Shown here: positions 1 to 6,438 of the stretch, piece after piece | Position numbering within the stretch: position 1 is the stretch's first letter | Layout: the number at the start of each line of letters is the position of its first letter | NCBI GenBank assembly: GCA_003451785.1 | Contig: DMJL01000133.1 | Coordinates: 1 to 9,067 of the forward strand | Direction: 5' to 3' | Source of the DNA: Bacteroidales bacterium | Lineage (GTDB): Bacteria; Bacteroidota; Bacteroidia; Bacteroidales; UBA7960 | Length of the DNA: 9,067 nt | Notes under the pieces: model-generated | What the model was told of the DNA's origin: nothing | Databases searched by the model: none | What the model saw: the letters and a program-made list of their open reading frames with translations, nothing else | Program-made: the position numbers and the translations under genes

Positions 1-117
1 TCCAAATTGTGCTTCCATTTTGTAGAAACAGTGTTTTTCATGACTTCCGTTAAAATTTTGTGTGAAACTTAGATAATGTTGTTCTAAACACCGCCAATGC
101 AGCAATTGTTTATCCAT
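1..117 (-). CDS. Possible N-terminal fragment of an unknown protein, cut by the window edge
   Basis: Reading the minus strand from an ATG at 117-115, the frame stays open for 39 codons to base 1 (MDKQLLHWRCLEQ at the start), so the C-terminus is outside the window. The same frame is open back to another ATG at 174-172, which would add 19 Cys/His-rich residues, and is closed by TGA at 204-202. I recognise no family. A competing 48-codon minus-strand ORF (230-84) overlaps it in another frame, so the reading is uncertain. It follows the barrel gene at 290 on the same strand and could be the next gene of that cluster, or chance. No terminator is seen between 117 and 290. Confidence 0.25.
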   Translation of the reverse strand, partial: MDKQLLHWRCLEQHYLSFTQNFNGSHEKHCFYKMEAQFG

Positions 118-289
118 TTTGTGGCAATTGCAATTATGTCGTGTGCAGCAATATCTACCAATCGCATTCCGCATGTGTAAAAACTTTGGGGTGTTTTCTT
201 CAGCAATGCCATTTGGAAAAATAGTTGCATTTGAGAAAACAACCATCTTTTTCAAGAAAATTTGCTACCGTCAACCACCAAACACCCGA

Positions 290-1153
290 TTATTGCCCTG
301 TGTGAAACCTGAAAAAAAGACCAAAGTCAATATTCCATGCATGAAACCTGTGTCTTGGATTGCTGATTTCCTCAATAATCGGGTTGGAGAAATCCCAATT
401 GTAAGTGGTGCGGGTGTAATTAAGGCTTCTGCGGGAAATCATATAATTGGTAACCATCTGTAACCCTATTACTGAGTTTCTCAAATGAATCAGGTTTACA
501 CCAACCCTTAAATCGGGAAGCATAAAAAGCTGCAAATCATAGTGGGAATTATATCTTATGACTCGGCGAAAGTTCGATTGCGGCTTCAACTGATTTATTT
601 CATCCGTGAAAGGCACAAAGCCAGAAAGCCCGAAGTTGAGTCGAAAGCTTGTAAAAAAGGTTCTGTTCTCAAAACGCAAAACGGGTGCTATTTTAAAGCC
701 CAAATCGTATATTCCGTAGGAGTTACGAGAAAGGGAGTGTATGGCTAATGGCCTATCGCGATTGGTGTGAAATATTGAGTAATTACTTGTGTAAAAATGA
801 TAGGCAAACAAGCCCATGCTTATTCCTAAAAAATCGTTGAAGTAGTGTTGAACAGAAAATTTACCGGATACAGGAATAATGTCGTCGTTTGTGAATACTC
901 TTAGATCAATTTCCATTCCATTGCGTAGGAGAAGTTGGCTGGAGATACCGATGTAGGGTGCTTCGATGGGGGAGTATTCCCAATAGGGCAGGTAGTTTAT
1001 AAAATTGATGTCGCGCCCCATAGGTAATTCTTCAATAATAAGATCCCTTGAGCCTAAAAAAATATTCCATTGATAGCGTTCAATCAAGGGTCGTTGGGAA
1101 TATGCGCAAAGGCTGTAAAACGATATGATGAAAAGAAGAAGAATCCGCTTCAT
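290..1153 (-). CDS. Putative outer-membrane beta-barrel protein, exported, function unknown
   Basis: The 287-residue product starts with a clear Sec signal peptide: basic MKR, then a hydrophobic stretch at residues 4-15 and a likely cleavage after CAYS at about residue 19. The mature part has no catalytic motif. It is rich in aromatic residues and alternates polar and hydrophobic residues in short strands separated by turns, for example at roughly residues 66-83, 98-118 and 155-178. It ends with an aromatic-rich strand (FGLFFRF) four residues before the C-terminus. This pattern suggests a membrane beta-barrel; the family is not recognised. The ATG at 1153 lies 44 bases after the stop of the upstream lipoprotein gene, so the two are probably cotranscribed. 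A periplasmic or surface structural or transport role is inference only. The gene is very likely real, because the signal peptide sits exactly at the start. Confidence 0.8.
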   Translation of the reverse strand: MKRILLLFIISFYSLCAYSQRPLIERYQWNIFLGSRDLIIEELPMGRDINFINYLPYWEYSPIEAPYIGISSQLLLRNGMEIDLRVFTNDDIIPVSGKFSVQHYFNDFLGISMGLFAYHFYTSNYSIFHTNRDRPLAIHSLSRNSYGIYDLGFKIAPVLRFENRTFFTSFRLNFGLSGFVPFTDEINQLKPQSNFRRVIRYNSHYDLQLFMLPDLRVGVNLIHLRNSVIGLQMVTNYMISRRSLNYTRTTYNWDFSNPIIEEISNPRHRFHAWNIDFGLFFRFHTGQ

Positions 1154-1197
1154 TGTAATTTATTTTAAGGTTTGTAGGCAGCTATGTAACCGGCAAA

Positions 1198-1788
1198 TCA
1201 ATTTTGGGTAATCCTTGTGGTGTTTGTGGTATCGGTAAGCACAGTACCATCGTTAAGGGTAATGGAAACCACAAATCGAGCTACGGAGTTTTCAATTCGC
1301 TCCCTGAAATACATCCGAAATTCGTTGTAGGGAATTCGGTTACTGAATTGCACCCAACCCATCTCGGGATTTTCTATAAACCTTGCAAGAGGCACATATA
1401 GAAACCCTTCTGTAAGGGTGTAAAATTGGCTGGTAACATTGGATAATGCCGGCAGAGCTGTTGAGACCCTGTTTAGGGTAGTTACTTGTATGCTTTGAAT
1501 GTTGTCCTCAGGTCTTGGGAAATACGGTTCATCGCATGTAATCCCACCATAGGCTCGTGAAATTCCTAAATTAGCCATGCGAAATGAGCGATAAGGCTCC
1601 CATTGGATAGTATCCGATAGCTTAATCCTTATTACAATTTGTTCGGGGAGGGCAGTTTCGGGGGCAATTGCTTCCAGCTTTTTATAATCGAAAGGAACAG
1701 CAACAGGATCTGGGCAGCCACCGGGACCTATGCAAAGGCTCAAAAAAATCATAGGCAAAAAGACTCCAAGAATGTTTTTAAGTTTCAT
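1198..1788 (-). CDS. Probable lipoprotein of unknown function (DUF5034-like at best)
   Basis: The 196-residue product begins MKLKN followed by a hydrophobic core (residues 6-18), and cysteines lie at residues 19 and 25. Either could be the lipidated residue: FLSLC at 15-19 has a leucine at -1, and GPGGC at 21-25 has glycine at -1 but proline at -3. Neither is an ideal lipobox, though the form fits loose Bacteroidetes lipoboxes. After the cysteines comes PDPVAVPFDYKKLEAI, then mostly beta-type sequence to a Thr-rich end. From memory, the layout (Cys, Asp-Pro, a YDYK-like stretch, and an Ala-Tyr region followed by a single Cys at about residue 85) resembles Bacteroidetes DUF5034-type lipoproteins. 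This is a weak assignment. It is the first gene of a likely two-gene unit with the barrel gene at 1153-290. Confidence 0.78.
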   Translation of the reverse strand: MKLKNILGVFLPMIFLSLCIGPGGCPDPVAVPFDYKKLEAIAPETALPEQIVIRIKLSDTIQWEPYRSFRMANLGISRAYGGITCDEPYFPRPEDNIQSIQVTTLNRVSTALPALSNVTSQFYTLTEGFLYVPLARFIENPEMGWVQFSNRIPYNEFRMYFRERIENSVARFVVSITLNDGTVLTDTTNTTRITQN

Positions 1789-1925
1789 GATTCTGTCTGT
1801 TGGTTATGGTTTATTGTACAGCTATTTGTGCAAATGCAAATTCCGAACGAAAGCAAAAACAACAATCAAACAAATAAAACTACAGTAAACTGCATAAACT
1901 GTTGATTTACATTAATTAGTGTATC

Positions 1926-1942
1926 CAAACTTAGCAAATCTA
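1926..1942 (-). promoter_or_regulatory. Two tandem candidate Bacteroidetes -7 elements upstream of the lipoprotein gene
   Basis: On the minus strand, TAAGTTTG (1933-1926) and TAGATTTG (1942-1935) both match TAnnTTTG exactly and lie one base apart. No TTG is found at the usual 17 to 23 bases upstream of either, and the ATG at 1788 is about 140 bases away, so this is only a candidate. Confidence 0.25.
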
Positions 1943-2106
1943 TGTGATTCCAGAAAGAATTTCAGCCCTGATAACTACTTTTTTTGACCGAAGTAAACAT
2001 ACGAAAATTTTCGCATTGTCCAACACGCTTTTCAATTTTTTATGCCTCATTATCGCTCATTGCAGCCACTACAAGAAGTACTAAACAAGTGGTTGCTTAT
2101 AATTAT

Positions 2107-2195
2107 AACCGCAAAGGACGCAAAGCACTTTGCAAAGTTCGCTTATTGTTTTTCTTTGCGTTCCTTGCAATTTTCACCTTGCGAACATTGCGTTA
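2107..2195. repeat. GCAAAG-type degenerate inverted repeat, probable interspersed intergenic repeat
   Basis: The left arm contains three GCAAAG units (2111-2116, 2120-2125, 2132-2137). The right arm contains their complements or near-complements: CTTTGC at 2154-2159, CCTTGC at 2163-2168 and 2177-2182, and a final ATTGCGTT at 2187-2194. The left arm begins AACCGCAAAGGACGCAAAG, and the right arm read on the minus strand begins AACGCAATGTTCGCAAGG, so the ends match imperfectly as a long inverted repeat. It lies about 70 bases beyond the stop of the barrel gene at 2267. Similar GCAAAG-rich intergenic repeats are, from memory, widespread in environmental bacteria. The copy here is decayed, and no transposase is linked to it. 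Confidence 0.6.
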
Positions 2196-2266
2196 AAAAA
2201 AGCTATGCACAACCGGTCAATTGTCTTCGAAAGAAGCTTGAAAATAGTAGTTGTATGAGTGAACCT

Positions 2267-2854
2267 TTACAAATCAAAAGTTAACCCAATCGATGGATAT
2301 GCAAGCGGAAAAGCCTGATTCTTACTATTGGGCATGGGTAGGCTGTGCCTTGTTGGCAATATCAACATGGGTGAAAATTCTAAGTACAAGTTGTGGGTAA
2401 CACGCCATTGTGCAAGTAAATTTACATTGAGTGATGGGCTAATTTTCATAGAGGCTCCTTCTCTAAACAAAAAGTTTGCGCCTACTCCCAATCCTTGCAC
2501 AAAAAACAACCTGTCGCCAATCACTGGTAAGCGATAATATACTGTAAACGACAGATTTTTTAGCAATGGCTGAATATTTCCCGAAATAGGTATCATGCCA
2601 TCCAATCCAATACCATAATGCCACCGACCAAAAAATCTGCGATGATACTCTCCAAAAATGCGTATTCCTTGATTTTCAACTTCCCTTCCATTGTCTGCTC
2701 TAAGAAATAATATCCCGTAGCTTGGCATAATTCGTATTTGTCTCAAAGAAGAATTTGGTTCTTCGATGGGGTTTGCATTGTTGCCCATACTTTTGTTGCC
2801 CAATAGCAAAATCGCAGTAAGTAGAATTGAAAACCTGAATATGTATTTGATCAT
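2267..2854 (-). CDS. Putative outer-membrane beta-barrel protein, paralogue of the adjacent gene at 2916-3506
   Basis: The 195-residue product has a signal peptide (MIKYIFRF, hydrophobic core at about 8-18, cleavage near residue 24) followed by a short Asn/Pro-rich linker and a beta-rich domain. Residues 61-169 align without gaps to residues 56-164 of the neighbour, with 53 of 109 identical by hand count. The best conserved stretches are GIRIFGEY, LDGMIP, PLLKN, WRV and LEFSP followed by LPTR. Both proteins end with PSIG and one last strand. Alternating hydrophobic residues, glycine-rich turns and the lack of catalytic motifs suggest a small 8-strand-type outer-membrane barrel. Its start is 61 bases after the stop of the paralogue, so the pair is probably one transcript and arose by tandem duplication. 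Ligand or function is unknown. Confidence 0.82.
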   Translation of the reverse strand: MIKYIFRFSILLTAILLLGNKSMGNNANPIEEPNSSLRQIRIMPSYGILFLRADNGREVENQGIRIFGEYHRRFFGRWHYGIGLDGMIPISGNIQPLLKNLSFTVYYRLPVIGDRLFFVQGLGVGANFLFREGASMKISPSLNVNLLAQWRVTHNLYLEFSPMLILPTRHSLPMPNSKNQAFPLAYPSIGLTFDL

Positions 2855-2858
2855 TTTG

Positions 2859-2864
2859 TCCTTT
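2859..2864 (-). promoter_or_regulatory. Shine-Dalgarno-like site before the ATG at 2854
   Basis: The minus strand reads AAAGGACAAAATG, placing an AGGA core four bases before the start codon. The other genes of the window start in A/T-rich leaders without such a core, so this is unusual here, but it is short enough to be chance. Confidence 0.3.
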
Positions 2865-2915
2865 GTTGGTAGGTGAAAATTAGAATCCCCTTCTTGATAA
2901 ACACATAGCTTTTGC

Positions 2916-3506
2916 TTATAAGGCTACTTTTATTCCAATGGAGGGAAACCCAAATGTAAACGCAAAACTGTGAGGATGATAATGTGTGAACATATCGGAA
3001 AGGGGGGCATTTACCCGAGTTGGAAGAAATAATAATGGGGAAAACTCTAAGAATGCGTTGGGAGAAACTCGCCACAACATGCTAAAGTTGAACGAAACGG
3101 TTGGGCCAACCCTTATAGGCTCATTTTCTAGAAAAATTACATTGCCGCCTATTCCTACTCCTGTTAAAAAGTATAAATTGCTTTCGGATATCTGTACTCG
3201 GCGATGCGCAGTCAACGAGATATTCTTTAGCAAAGGCATTAGCCTTCCGGTTGCGGGTATCATACCGTCCAAACTTGCACCAAGCAGCCAACGGTTTTCA
3301 AAAAATCTATTGTATTCGCCAAAAATTCTTATTCCAACATTGTGAACATCAGGCACGCAACGATAAGTCATAATAGGTCCCATGGCCACTCCGGTCATAA
3401 AACGAACATACTCTCTTCTTTGAGGTTTGGCATCGGTTGGAGAATCGGATTGCGGCAAAGCAGTTTGTGTAGGCAAAAGCAGCATCAAGAATATTAAGAC
3501 TTTCAT
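2916..3506 (-). CDS. Putative outer-membrane beta-barrel protein, paralogue of the gene at 2267-2854
   Basis: The frame is open from an ATG at 3614, but the start chosen is the ATG at 3506. It puts MKVLIFLMLLL at the N-terminus, a typical signal peptide with cleavage near residues 16-20, and gives 196 residues, nearly equal to the 195 of the paralogue. Starting at 3614 would bury the signal peptide behind 36 residues. The mature part has a charged, Pro-rich linker (about 20-33), then a beta-rich domain. Residues 56-164 align ungapped to the neighbour with 53 of 109 identical by hand count, sharing GIRIFGEY, LDGMIP, PLLKN, LEFSP and LPTR. It has a somewhat longer His/Phe-rich loop before the final PSIG strand. 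It is first of the pair in transcription. No function can be assigned beyond probable outer-membrane location. Confidence 0.82.
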   Translation of the reverse strand: MKVLIFLMLLLPTQTALPQSDSPTDAKPQRREYVRFMTGVAMGPIMTYRCVPDVHNVGIRIFGEYNRFFENRWLLGASLDGMIPATGRLMPLLKNISLTAHRRVQISESNLYFLTGVGIGGNVIFLENEPIRVGPTVSFNFSMLWRVSPNAFLEFSPLLFLPTRVNAPLSDMFTHYHPHSFAFTFGFPSIGIKVAL

Positions 3507-3690
3507 GGCCAATTTAGTTATTGTAGAATGATGTAGCCCGCGGATAATCAAATATTTGCAAACCTTGGCTCCCATTGATGGGTTGGCAAGAAATTCGACT
3601 CCATGTGGTTTCACCTGAATTCTGATTTATTGCTAATGTTCTATTTTTAAGGTTTTAAAATTTTATCCGCTGCGATAGTTAGTTATTCAA

Positions 3691-4164
3691 TTATCGTTGT
3701 GTATAAGCTACCGCTTGCTGAAAATGCCAATTGGTGAATTCATATTCATAATATACTACACATTGAGCCGAAGTGTGGGTTTCCACCCAATTGGTAAACC
3801 ATAGGGGAGATCGCTGCCCAAAAAGATCGGATACTCTGAACGAATTGATTAGCCTTACTCTTAGTGTATCGTTAAAAATTACTGCAACGGAATCAATATC
3901 CCAAGATGGGAATGGAGCTGATGGACCACCGTCGATGCAAGCAGTTACCGCTAATTCGTACTTTTCACCGGTGAGCATCGGAGTAATCACCGATTCTTCG
4001 GCGACAATTCTGCCGCGACTATAAGTTATTATGCTGATAGTGTGGTCTGAATTGTTTACAAAAACTCCTTTGGTACAATAAGTCGGTTGACAGGATGTAA
4101 GCAAAACAATGAAGAGAAAATAAACGAAGCCTTTAATTTGTTGGGTTATCTCTGTGATTTTCAT
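3691..4164 (-). CDS. Putative lipoprotein of unknown function
   Basis: The start at 4164 is preferred over the in-frame ATG at 4194. It gives a compact lipoprotein signal peptide with polar residues 1-11, a hydrophobic core at 12-22, and the lipobox LTSC with the lipidated cysteine at residue 25. The upstream start would add ten residues, including a second hydrophobic patch. The mature part is 133 residues and has five further cysteines; two lie next to the lipobox region, within CQPTYC, and in the TACIDGG and AQCVVYY contexts. It is predicted to be mostly beta strands, with an early Asn-Asn-Ser motif seen in many small Bacteroidetes lipoproteins of unknown role. It is followed, after 184 bases, by the barrel pair on the same strand. 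It may act with them at the outer membrane, but this is inference. Confidence 0.75.
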   Translation of the reverse strand: MKITEITQQIKGFVYFLFIVLLTSCQPTYCTKGVFVNNSDHTISIITYSRGRIVAEESVITPMLTGEKYELAVTACIDGGPSAPFPSWDIDSVAVIFNDTLRVRLINSFRVSDLFGQRSPLWFTNWVETHTSAQCVVYYEYEFTNWHFQQAVAYTQR

Positions 4165-4204
4165 ATTTACCCAAATTAATGCATTAAAAGCCATTCATTA
4201 CAAA

Positions 4205-4212
4205 CAAAAATA
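4205..4212 (-). promoter_or_regulatory. Candidate -7 element for the lipoprotein gene at 4164
   Basis: The minus strand reads TATTTTTG, an exact match to TAnnTTTG, and would start transcription at about 4198. That leaves a leader of some 34 nt to the preferred start at 4164 but almost none to the ATG at 4194, which mildly supports the shorter protein. No TTG is seen at the proper distance upstream, and the region is very AT-rich. Confidence 0.3.
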
Positions 4213-4481
4213 TAAAAAATATTTACGATTTGACGAATGCAGTAAATTTATTTTTCGTGGTTAAACTTTTTGTAATTGTAGTCCGAGATGCGCCATTAAG
4301 CCTGTCATTTACCATGTAATTGATCAGCATATTTTCTTCTTTTGCTGCATATTAGCAAAGTGATTTCTTGTCGGATATTGAATCTTTTGTGATATGGAAA
4401 TTGCGGCAATAAATATTTGCAACTAAATCATCAACATGGAAACATCTATTTTGATAAAAATAAAAAATTATCGCTAAAATG

Positions 4482-4511
4482 TTGTACTAATAAAATTTTA
4501 TTGTAATTTTG
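4482..4511 (+). promoter_or_regulatory. Bacteroidetes-type promoter of the DEAD-box helicase gene
   Basis: TTG at 4482-4484 and TAATTTTG at 4504-4511 are separated by 19 bases, matching the known Bacteroidetes primary sigma consensus (TTG or TTTG, 17 to 23 bases, TAnnTTTG). Transcription would start at about 4516-4518, giving a leader of roughly 110 nt before the GTG at 4630. This is the best promoter match in the window. Confidence 0.65.
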
Positions 4512-4571
4512 CACCCTTATTAACCAGGCGATTTGTTAGAAACCCTTGCGCACTCGGAAACAGCTTCAAAC

Positions 4572-4664
4572 ATGGGTTGCAACCATCCTGAAAGTCCACA
4601 TCAAAATCGCCACAATCATCAAGTATTAAGTGATTACATTCGACGATTTAAACATTTCTCCTAA
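4572..4664 (+). CDS. Possible 30-codon leader ORF overlapping the helicase start
   Basis: An ATG at 4572 opens 30 codons ending at TAA 4662-4664, 35 bases inside the helicase gene and in a different frame. The peptide starts MGCNHPESPHQNRH and has five histidines. It has no known family. It lies wholly in the helicase transcript if the promoter at 4482-4511 is right, and its translation would run ribosomes across the helicase GTG. This could be a regulatory leader ORF or simply chance; there is no clear ribosome-binding site. The alternative that it is the true N-terminus of the helicase is excluded by frame. Confidence 0.2.
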   Translation: MGCNHPESPHQNRHNHQVLSDYIRRFKHFS

Positions 4665-6336
4665 TATCCTTAAAGCAATCGGGAATTTAGGATTTGAGCA
4701 TCCTATGCCTGTGCAGCAACAAGTGATTCCGCGCATTCTGGAACAAACAGACGACATCATCGTTATGGCACAAACAGGAACCGGAAAAACCGCTGCTTTT
4801 GGTATTCCCATCATTCAGCAGATTCAAACGCGGATAAATGCCCCACAGGCATTGATTCTTAGCCCAACCCGTGAGTTGTGTATTCAAATTACCGCCGACC
4901 TTCAAAGTTTTGCCGTGCATGAGCGGGGCATAAACATTTTGGCTGTGTATGGTGGTGCGAGTTACGAAAATCAGTTGCGCGAGCTTAAAAAGGGTGTACA
5001 TATTATTGTAGCCACTCCAGGGCGTCTCACCGACCTTATCGAGCGCAAAGCTGTTCCTATGACTAACATAGCTACAGTAGTGTTAGACGAAGCCGACGAA
5101 ATGCTCAACATGGGTTTTCAAGAAAGCATAGCAAGTATCTTAGAAAAGGTACCTGCAGAGCATCGCACCTTGTTGTTTTCGGCCACAATGCCCAAAGAAG
5201 TTGCAACCATTGCCCGCAAGTATATGGTTTCGCCCGATGAAATAGTTGTTGGCACAAAGAATTCTGCGTCAGCAAATGTTTCCCATGTGGTGTATCCTGT
5301 GAATGGCCGCGATAAATTCAAAGCATTGAAGCGCATCATTGACTCGGTTCCCCAGATTTATGGTATTATATTCTGCCGCACCAGGCGCGATACCCAAGAG
5401 ATAGCCTCAATGCTGGTAACCAACGGCTATAATGCCGATGCTCTGCATGGCGATTTATCGCAGGCACAGCGCGATGCAGTGATGAACAAATTCAGAGTGC
5501 AAAACATCAGCTTGCTTGTAGCTACAGATGTGGCTGCCCGTGGTATTGATGTTGACAACCTTACCCATGTTATCCATTACGACCTGCCCGACGATATTGA
5601 GGCCTACACACACCGTAGTGGTCGCACAGGTAGAGCCAACAAAAAGGGTATTTCTGTTTCGTTGGTATCATCGAGAGAGAAAAATCAACTTTCCCAAATA
5701 GAGCGCATATTGAAGATTTCCTTCAAAACGGAGAAAATCCCCACAGGGAAAGAAATATCCAAAGCCCAGATGATGCATTGGGTAGGACGGCTCGACACAG
5801 TGGCTGTTTCGCACCACATGCTTCGCAAGATGGTGCCGGGAGTTTACGATATGCTCGAACAATTCGACAAAGAAGAACTTATCAGAAGGCTTGCCGGACT
5901 TGAGTTTGAGAAACTTTTAGCCGAATACGGCAATGCCGAAGATATTGAATCGCCAGACCTTGAAATTAAAATCAAGAAAGCGAGTAAGCGCCAATCGTTT
6001 GAAGATCGCTCGGACTCTGGCGAGAATTTTACCCGTCTTTTCATCAATCTTGGCAAGATGGATGGCTTGTTTCCCAGAGAATTGATGGGTCTTATTAACA
6101 AGAGCGTTAGAGGCGAGCGGGTTACATTTGGTAAAATAGACCTTATGCGCGAGTTCTCATTCTTCGAAATAGAAAGCCAGCAAGTGGGCAGTTTGATGAA
6201 GAATATGAAAAATGTAAATTTCGGAAACCGTAGGGTAGAAATTTCATTAGCCAAAAAAGACCAAGGCGATGCCGGTCGCAGCAACGGCAAAATGCACAAC
6301 AACGGTTTTCGCAAACCAAGCAGAGTTAGCGCATAA
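4630..6336 (+). CDS. DEAD-box ATP-dependent RNA helicase with DbpA-type RNA-binding domain
   Basis: This 568-residue cytoplasmic enzyme uses ATP to unwind short RNA duplexes, as in ribosome assembly, RNA decay and cold adaptation. All family motifs are present in order: Q motif (FEHPMPVQ, 22-29), motif I AQTGTGKT (47-54), Ia PTREL (79-83), TPGR (129-132), DEAD (153-156), SAT (184-186), IIFCRTR (246-252), ATDVAARGID (298-307) and HRSGRTGRA (328-336). After a charged linker, residues about 466-543 form a DbpA/CsdA-like RRM-fold RNA-binding domain, followed by a basic, Asn/Gly-rich tail. The start is GTG at 4630: the codon before it is a TAA stop, and the next in-frame ATG (residue 26) would destroy the Q motif. 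It resembles E. coli DeaD/CsdA and DbpA in layout, but which of them it replaces cannot be decided, so no symbol is given. It appears monocistronic, with its own promoter and terminator, and is richer in G+C than the exported genes to its left. Confidence 0.97.
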   Translation: MITFDDLNISPNILKAIGNLGFEHPMPVQQQVIPRILEQTDDIIVMAQTGTGKTAAFGIPIIQQIQTRINAPQALILSPTRELCIQITADLQSFAVHERGINILAVYGGASYENQLRELKKGVHIIVATPGRLTDLIERKAVPMTNIATVVLDEADEMLNMGFQESIASILEKVPAEHRTLLFSATMPKEVATIARKYMVSPDEIVVGTKNSASANVSHVVYPVNGRDKFKALKRIIDSVPQIYGIIFCRTRRDTQEIASMLVTNGYNADALHGDLSQAQRDAVMNKFRVQNISLLVATDVAARGIDVDNLTHVIHYDLPDDIEAYTHRSGRTGRANKKGISVSLVSSREKNQLSQIERILKISFKTEKIPTGKEISKAQMMHWVGRLDTVAVSHHMLRKMVPGVYDMLEQFDKEELIRRLAGLEFEKLLAEYGNAEDIESPDLEIKIKKASKRQSFEDRSDSGENFTRLFINLGKMDGLFPRELMGLINKSVRGERVTFGKIDLMREFSFFEIESQQVGSLMKNMKNVNFGNRRVEISLAKKDQGDAGRSNGKMHNNGFRKPSRVSA

Positions 6337-6382
6337 GTCGATATCTGCAGCATGATCTAATAAGCTGCAATGTACATAATCT

Positions 6383-6413
6383 AAAGCCGAATTTGTATTC
6401 CAAGTTCGGCTTT
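6383..6413. terminator. Bidirectional intrinsic terminator between convergent genes
   Basis: AAAGCCGAATTTG (6383-6395) pairs with CAAGTTCGGCTTT (6401-6413) in a 13-bp stem with one G-U pair and a 5-base loop. On the plus strand it is followed by a T-rich tail (TTTTGCTTT), fitting the end of the helicase transcript 47 bases after its stop. On the minus strand the tail is short (TTTAGATT), so termination of the hydrolase gene ending at 6439 is plausible but weaker. Confidence 0.85.
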
Positions 6414-6438
6414 TGCTTTGGTATCAAGTGATGGTGTT

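Larger units (their letters stand above)
1789..2266. other. Intergenic region of 478 bases between two minus-strand units
   Basis: No credible gene is seen on either strand. ORFs of 70 to 88 codons here have no protein character and partly come from the low-complexity repeat. The part next to 1788 is the presumed promoter and leader of the lipoprotein gene, and includes a very A/C-rich stretch at about 1831-1885. The part next to 2267 follows the stop of the downstream barrel paralogue. Between them lies a GCAAAG-type inverted repeat (2107-2195). Confidence 0.7.
4195..4629. other. Divergent intergenic region of 435 bases
   Basis: This separates the minus-strand lipoprotein gene from the plus-strand helicase gene. 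It is strongly AT-rich up to about 4510 and clearly less so afterwards, where the helicase leader begins. It holds a candidate minus-strand -7 element near 4205, a good plus-strand promoter at 4482-4511, a leader of about 110 nt with a 10-base perfect palindrome at 4575-4584, and a small ORF starting at 4572. No RNA gene or repeat family is recognised. Confidence 0.7.

Noticed and set aside
119..463. Plus-strand ORF of 114 codons
   Set aside because: Its larger part is antisense to the end of the barrel gene at 290-1153; it has no signal peptide or family character and starts in a non-coding stretch.
2116..2195. CRISPR-like array suggested by the repeated GCAAAG units
   Set aside because: The units are only 6 to 9 bases long, in both orientations and unevenly spaced, with no spacers of constant size and no cas genes.
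1984..2284. Two plus-strand ORFs of 70 and 80 codons in the intergenic gap
   Set aside because: They run through the GCAAAG repeat in two frames and have low-complexity sequence without any protein signature.
961..2775. Shared short string CTTCGATGGGG in two genes (near 962 and 2761)
   Set aside because: Both encode a Pro-Ile-Glu stretch in otherwise unrelated proteins; eleven bases is compatible with chance.
2986..3345. Plus-strand ORF of 119 codons
   Set aside because: It lies fully antisense to the barrel paralogue at 2916-3506, whose identity is fixed by homology to its neighbour.
4341..4359. Small inverted repeat TTTGCT/AGCAAA
   Set aside because: The 6-bp AT-rich stem with a 7-base loop is too weak for a terminator or a binding site call in such an AT-rich region.
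5844..6353. Minus-strand ORF of 169 codons, Ser/Leu-rich
   Set aside because: It is antisense to the C-terminal part of the helicase, which contains a recognisable RNA-binding domain.
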